Assembly (NCBI GenBank): GCA_031256615.1
Contig: JAIRQG010000056.1
Location: 1-8,901, forward strand
Source: Candidatus Methanoplasma sp.
Lineage (GTDB): Archaea; Thermoplasmatota; Thermoplasmata; Methanomassiliicoccales; Methanomethylophilaceae
Direction of reading: 5' to 3'
DNA: 8,901 nt
Shown: positions 7,726 through 8,901 of the stretch, in pieces
Numbering within the stretch: position 1 is the stretch's first letter
Layout of the letters: every line of letters begins with the position of its first letter
Made by a program: the position numbers and the translations under genes
Notes under the pieces: generated by a model
The model's database searches: none
What the model was told of the DNA's origin: nothing
What the model saw: only the letters and a program-made list of their open reading frames with translations

Positions 7726-7981
7726 TACCCGTGACCATCGTTTCTGCCGTAATGATATCCTGCGCTATTGCCTTTGACAACAGCGGTGAAAGAACCTCTC
7801 TTTATTATGAACAGGCGGCAGAGATAGTGTGCGGGAGCGGAGGGAGCCGCTGACCAATGAGGATGGGCAGGCAATTGGCATGATGACATTCAGGCTTACT
7901 AACATTGAATCAAGTATTCGGGGGATCAGCTATGCTATTCCATCAGACATCATAACCAACTACTTTGTGTTGGACATGTGA
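7725..7981 (+). pseudogene. 3' remnant of a trypsin/HtrA-like serine protease, frameshifted
   Basis: Two adjacent frames together resemble the C-terminal third of a trypsin-like (HtrA/DegP-type) protease domain. The first frame (7725-7850) reads VTIVSAV, like the family's VTxGIVSA strand, then about 30 residues later CGSGG. The second frame (7847-7981) continues PLTNEDGQAIGMMTF, then GISYAIPSD, matching family patterns GNSGGPLxNxxGxVIG and GxGFAIPS. Removing the two bases AG at 7845-7846 joins them into C-G-S-G-G-P-L, the canonical nucleophile-serine motif. The first frame as it stands ends at TGA 7851-7853. The His and Asp parts of the catalytic triad, and any signal or membrane anchor, are not found upstream, so the gene is 5'-truncated as well as frameshifted. 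It directly abuts the 7216 gene. The family call is by motif only, without alignment. Confidence 0.65.
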
Positions 7982-8134
7982 TTGCATGCGCTATTTGATA
8001 ATATTATTGAACATGGCTCCTCTATGTAAACCTCAGACAAACAATCCCTAGCGGACTGAGAGAGTTTTCTCTCTCCCAGCGTTTACCGTGGTTTTTAACA
8101 AGATGCCATCCGCACAGTCAAGAATGTTTGATCA
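7982..8134. other. Intergenic stretch between two convergent remnants
   Basis: About 150 bases with no supported gene, AT-rich at first. If the TGA at 7979-7981 is skipped, the protease frame continues for 15 codons (ending GSSM) to a TAA, which may be leftover coding sequence. It contains the hairpin at 8058-8075 and a TTTTT run at 8092-8096. Nothing else is recognised. Confidence 0.5.
8058..8075. terminator. GA/CT hairpin between convergent genes, possible terminator
   Basis: GAGAGAG (8058-8064), loop TTTT, CTCTCTC (8069-8075) is a perfect seven-pair stem. CTG (8056-8058) and CAG (8077-8079) could extend or compete with its base. It sits between the plus-strand protease remnant and the minus-strand toxin remnant, where a terminator for either strand is expected. 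On the plus strand TTTTT follows 16 bases later; the minus strand has no strong T-run. A chance low-complexity repeat is also possible. Confidence 0.4.
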
Positions 8135-8465
8135 TTACCGACTGCACATAATGTTTTGGCACATTTCTTTTAGCAAAGGAACCTCTTCTAACACTGTAGA
8201 CCTCATCCTCGGAATGTGTACTTTTGGATAGTTGTGCACTGTAAAACCCCTCATTGCCGCCACACCTCTCCAATCAATTTCCGGATAGGTCTCCTTAAAT
8301 TCGACGGAGAGGAGTTTGGTATGCTCCCCTATTTGTATCAGAGAAAATGCACAACCATATTGAAGCGAGATATTATCAAAGAAGTCCTCTTCATCAGAGC
8401 CGTGAAGACTGACAAGATATTCAATGTCTTCACAATACCTTATGATTGCCTGCGGTTCTCAACAT
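8135..8465 (-). pseudogene. hepT: HepT-like HEPN toxin, frameshifted near its start
   Basis: The frame from 8458 to the TAA at 8135-8137 encodes 107 residues of a HepT/DUF86-type HEPN ribonuclease toxin. Recognisable parts are RYCEDIEYL, then FSLIQIGEHTKLLS, then YPEIDWRGVAAMRGFTVHNY. The catalytic Rx4HxY motif is intact (R70, H75, Y77 counted from 8458). This frame has no usable start: TGA lies at 8461-8459 and no ATG, GTG or TTG follows before RYC. The ATG expected by gene order is at 8465, overlapping the mntA stop as TGATG, but it is in another frame and stops after 11 codons. Gaining two bases (for example one more GA near 8458) would join them. The toxin is therefore probably silenced by a small deletion, unless the base call is wrong. 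Partner of the adjacent nucleotidyltransferase. Confidence 0.8.
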
Positions 8466-8785
8466 CACGCTTCGAACACGATCTTCCGGTCACGCAGCAT
8501 CTCCTCCATAAAGTAGGATTTTTCTTCTATGCTCTCTTCACAGACGATATCCACTTCGGCTCTGAGAGCATCTCTTAGATCGCACAGAAATGATCCCAGT
8601 TTCATCAGCCCATATTCTTTAGGGGCGACTATGCAGAAGTCAAAGTCGCTTTCAGCTGCATTGTCCCCTCGTGCTCTGGATCCAAATAGATAAACACAGA
8701 TCATACCGTGCTTTTCAGCGATCGGTGCGACTATTTTCTGCAACTCTTCGAAGGGAAGTTCACACTTCGCGCCCGCTGATTCCAT
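8465..8785 (-). CDS. mntA: MntA-like minimal nucleotidyltransferase (HEPN/MNT antitoxin)
   Basis: A 106-residue minimal nucleotidyltransferase. It shows the family motif G35-S36-R-A-R-G, then D47-F-D49 (GSx10DxD), with D79 in EVDIV as the third metal-binding carboxylate. The ending DRKIVFEA is typical of the family. In studied MntA-HepT pairs this protein neutralises HepT by adding AMP to the tyrosine of the toxin's Rx4HxY motif; that role is inferred here from the family and from hepT lying directly downstream with a TGATG overlap. The start ATG 8785 is chosen because relatives begin shortly before the ELPFEELQKIVAPIAE helix and because a TATA-like box lies 27 bases upstream, suggesting a leaderless message. 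No SD is seen. The frame is open upstream to the window edge, so a longer form from ATG 8860 or beyond is possible. The gene looks intact although its toxin does not. Confidence 0.88.
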   Translation of the reverse strand: MESAGAKCELPFEELQKIVAPIAEKHGMICVYLFGSRARGDNAAESDFDFCIVAPKEYGLMKLGSFLCDLRDALRAEVDIVCEESIEEKSYFMEEMLRDRKIVFEA

Positions 8786-8901
8786 GGTGATTGTATCATG
8801 AAGATAACCTATAATGATTACGCCGGACGAGAAAGCCTTGCGCATCTTTGCTATCGACATTATGGCTGTACGGAGTTCTTCGACAGACTGCTGTCCTTTC
8901 T
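8786..8901 (-). other. Open frame upstream of mntA running off the window edge
   Basis: In the mntA frame there is no stop from 8785 to the window end. It reads SVEELRTAIMSIAKMRKAF then VIIIGYLHDTIT before the chosen start. ATGs are present at 8860 and 8845. The other two minus-strand frames are closed by stops. This could be an N-terminal extension, part of a fused upstream gene, or chance openness over 38 codons. No domain is recognised. Confidence 0.3.
8808..8816 (-). promoter_or_regulatory. TATA-like box for the mntA-hepT pair
   Basis: On the minus strand the sequence reads CATTATAGG, with ATTATA at 8815-8810. Its centre is about 27 bases before the ATG at 8785, the spacing expected when an archaeal transcript begins at the start codon. 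The same ATTATAGG string occurs just upstream of the thermosome TATA element (7009-7016). Only six informative AT bases support the call. Confidence 0.35.

Noticed and set aside
7847..7850. Programmed ribosomal frameshift in the protease remnant
   Set aside because: No slippery heptamer of the X-XXY-YYZ kind or following pseudoknot is visible, and the gene also lacks its 5' part, so decay is simpler.
7982..8134. CRISPR array or insertion-sequence ends
   Set aside because: No regularly spaced direct repeats and no transposase frame. The only structure is one short GA/CT hairpin.
8216..8578. Plus-strand ORF of 120 codons
   Set aside because: It overlaps the mntA and hepT frames on the other strand, both of which carry family motifs. 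It has no SD.

Overview
The window looks like archaeal chromosome. It carries a group II chaperonin (thermosome) gene, a tRNA gene without an encoded CCA end, TATA-type promoter elements, and Shine-Dalgarno (SD) sequences before several genes. A full bacterial-type DnaK-DnaJ-GrpE set beside a thermosome, at moderate GC, fits a mesophilic euryarchaeon. My guess is a Thermoplasmata/Methanomassiliicoccales-like methanogen; that assignment rests on general protein resemblance and is inference.

Layout. (1) 1-76: 3' part of tRNA-Ser(CGA), cut by the window edge. (2) 168-746 (+): GNAT-family acetyltransferase with a C-terminal cysteine cluster. It converges on (3) 748-1653 (-): TerC-family membrane protein, with one base between the stop codons. 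(4) 1722-5231 (-): the Hsp70 operon, transcribed grpE, dnaK, dnaJ and possibly on into terC, with junctions of 5 and 10 bases. (5) 5266-5285 (-): hairpin plus T-run terminator separating grpE from (6) 5297-6925 (-): thermosome subunit. (7) 6949-7008: thermosome control region with a palindromic TATA element and a further inverted repeat. (8) 7015-8901: an accessory stretch, visibly more AT-rich. It holds two unrecognised (+) ORFs, a frameshifted 3' remnant of a trypsin/HtrA-like protease, a short hairpin region, and an HEPN/MNT toxin-antitoxin module (-) whose toxin reading frame is broken near its start.

How the genes work together. GrpE exchanges nucleotide on DnaK, DnaJ delivers substrates and stimulates ATP hydrolysis, and the thermosome folds proteins in a closed chamber, so positions 1722-6925 form one protein-folding locus. 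TerC-family proteins are linked to metal (Mn) export; its place after dnaJ may be only positional. The right-hand 1.9 kb looks like an accumulation site for transferred and decaying genes. The most informative items there are the toxin remnant, visible only by reading past a frameshift, and the protease remnant, whose frame breaks inside its active-site serine motif.
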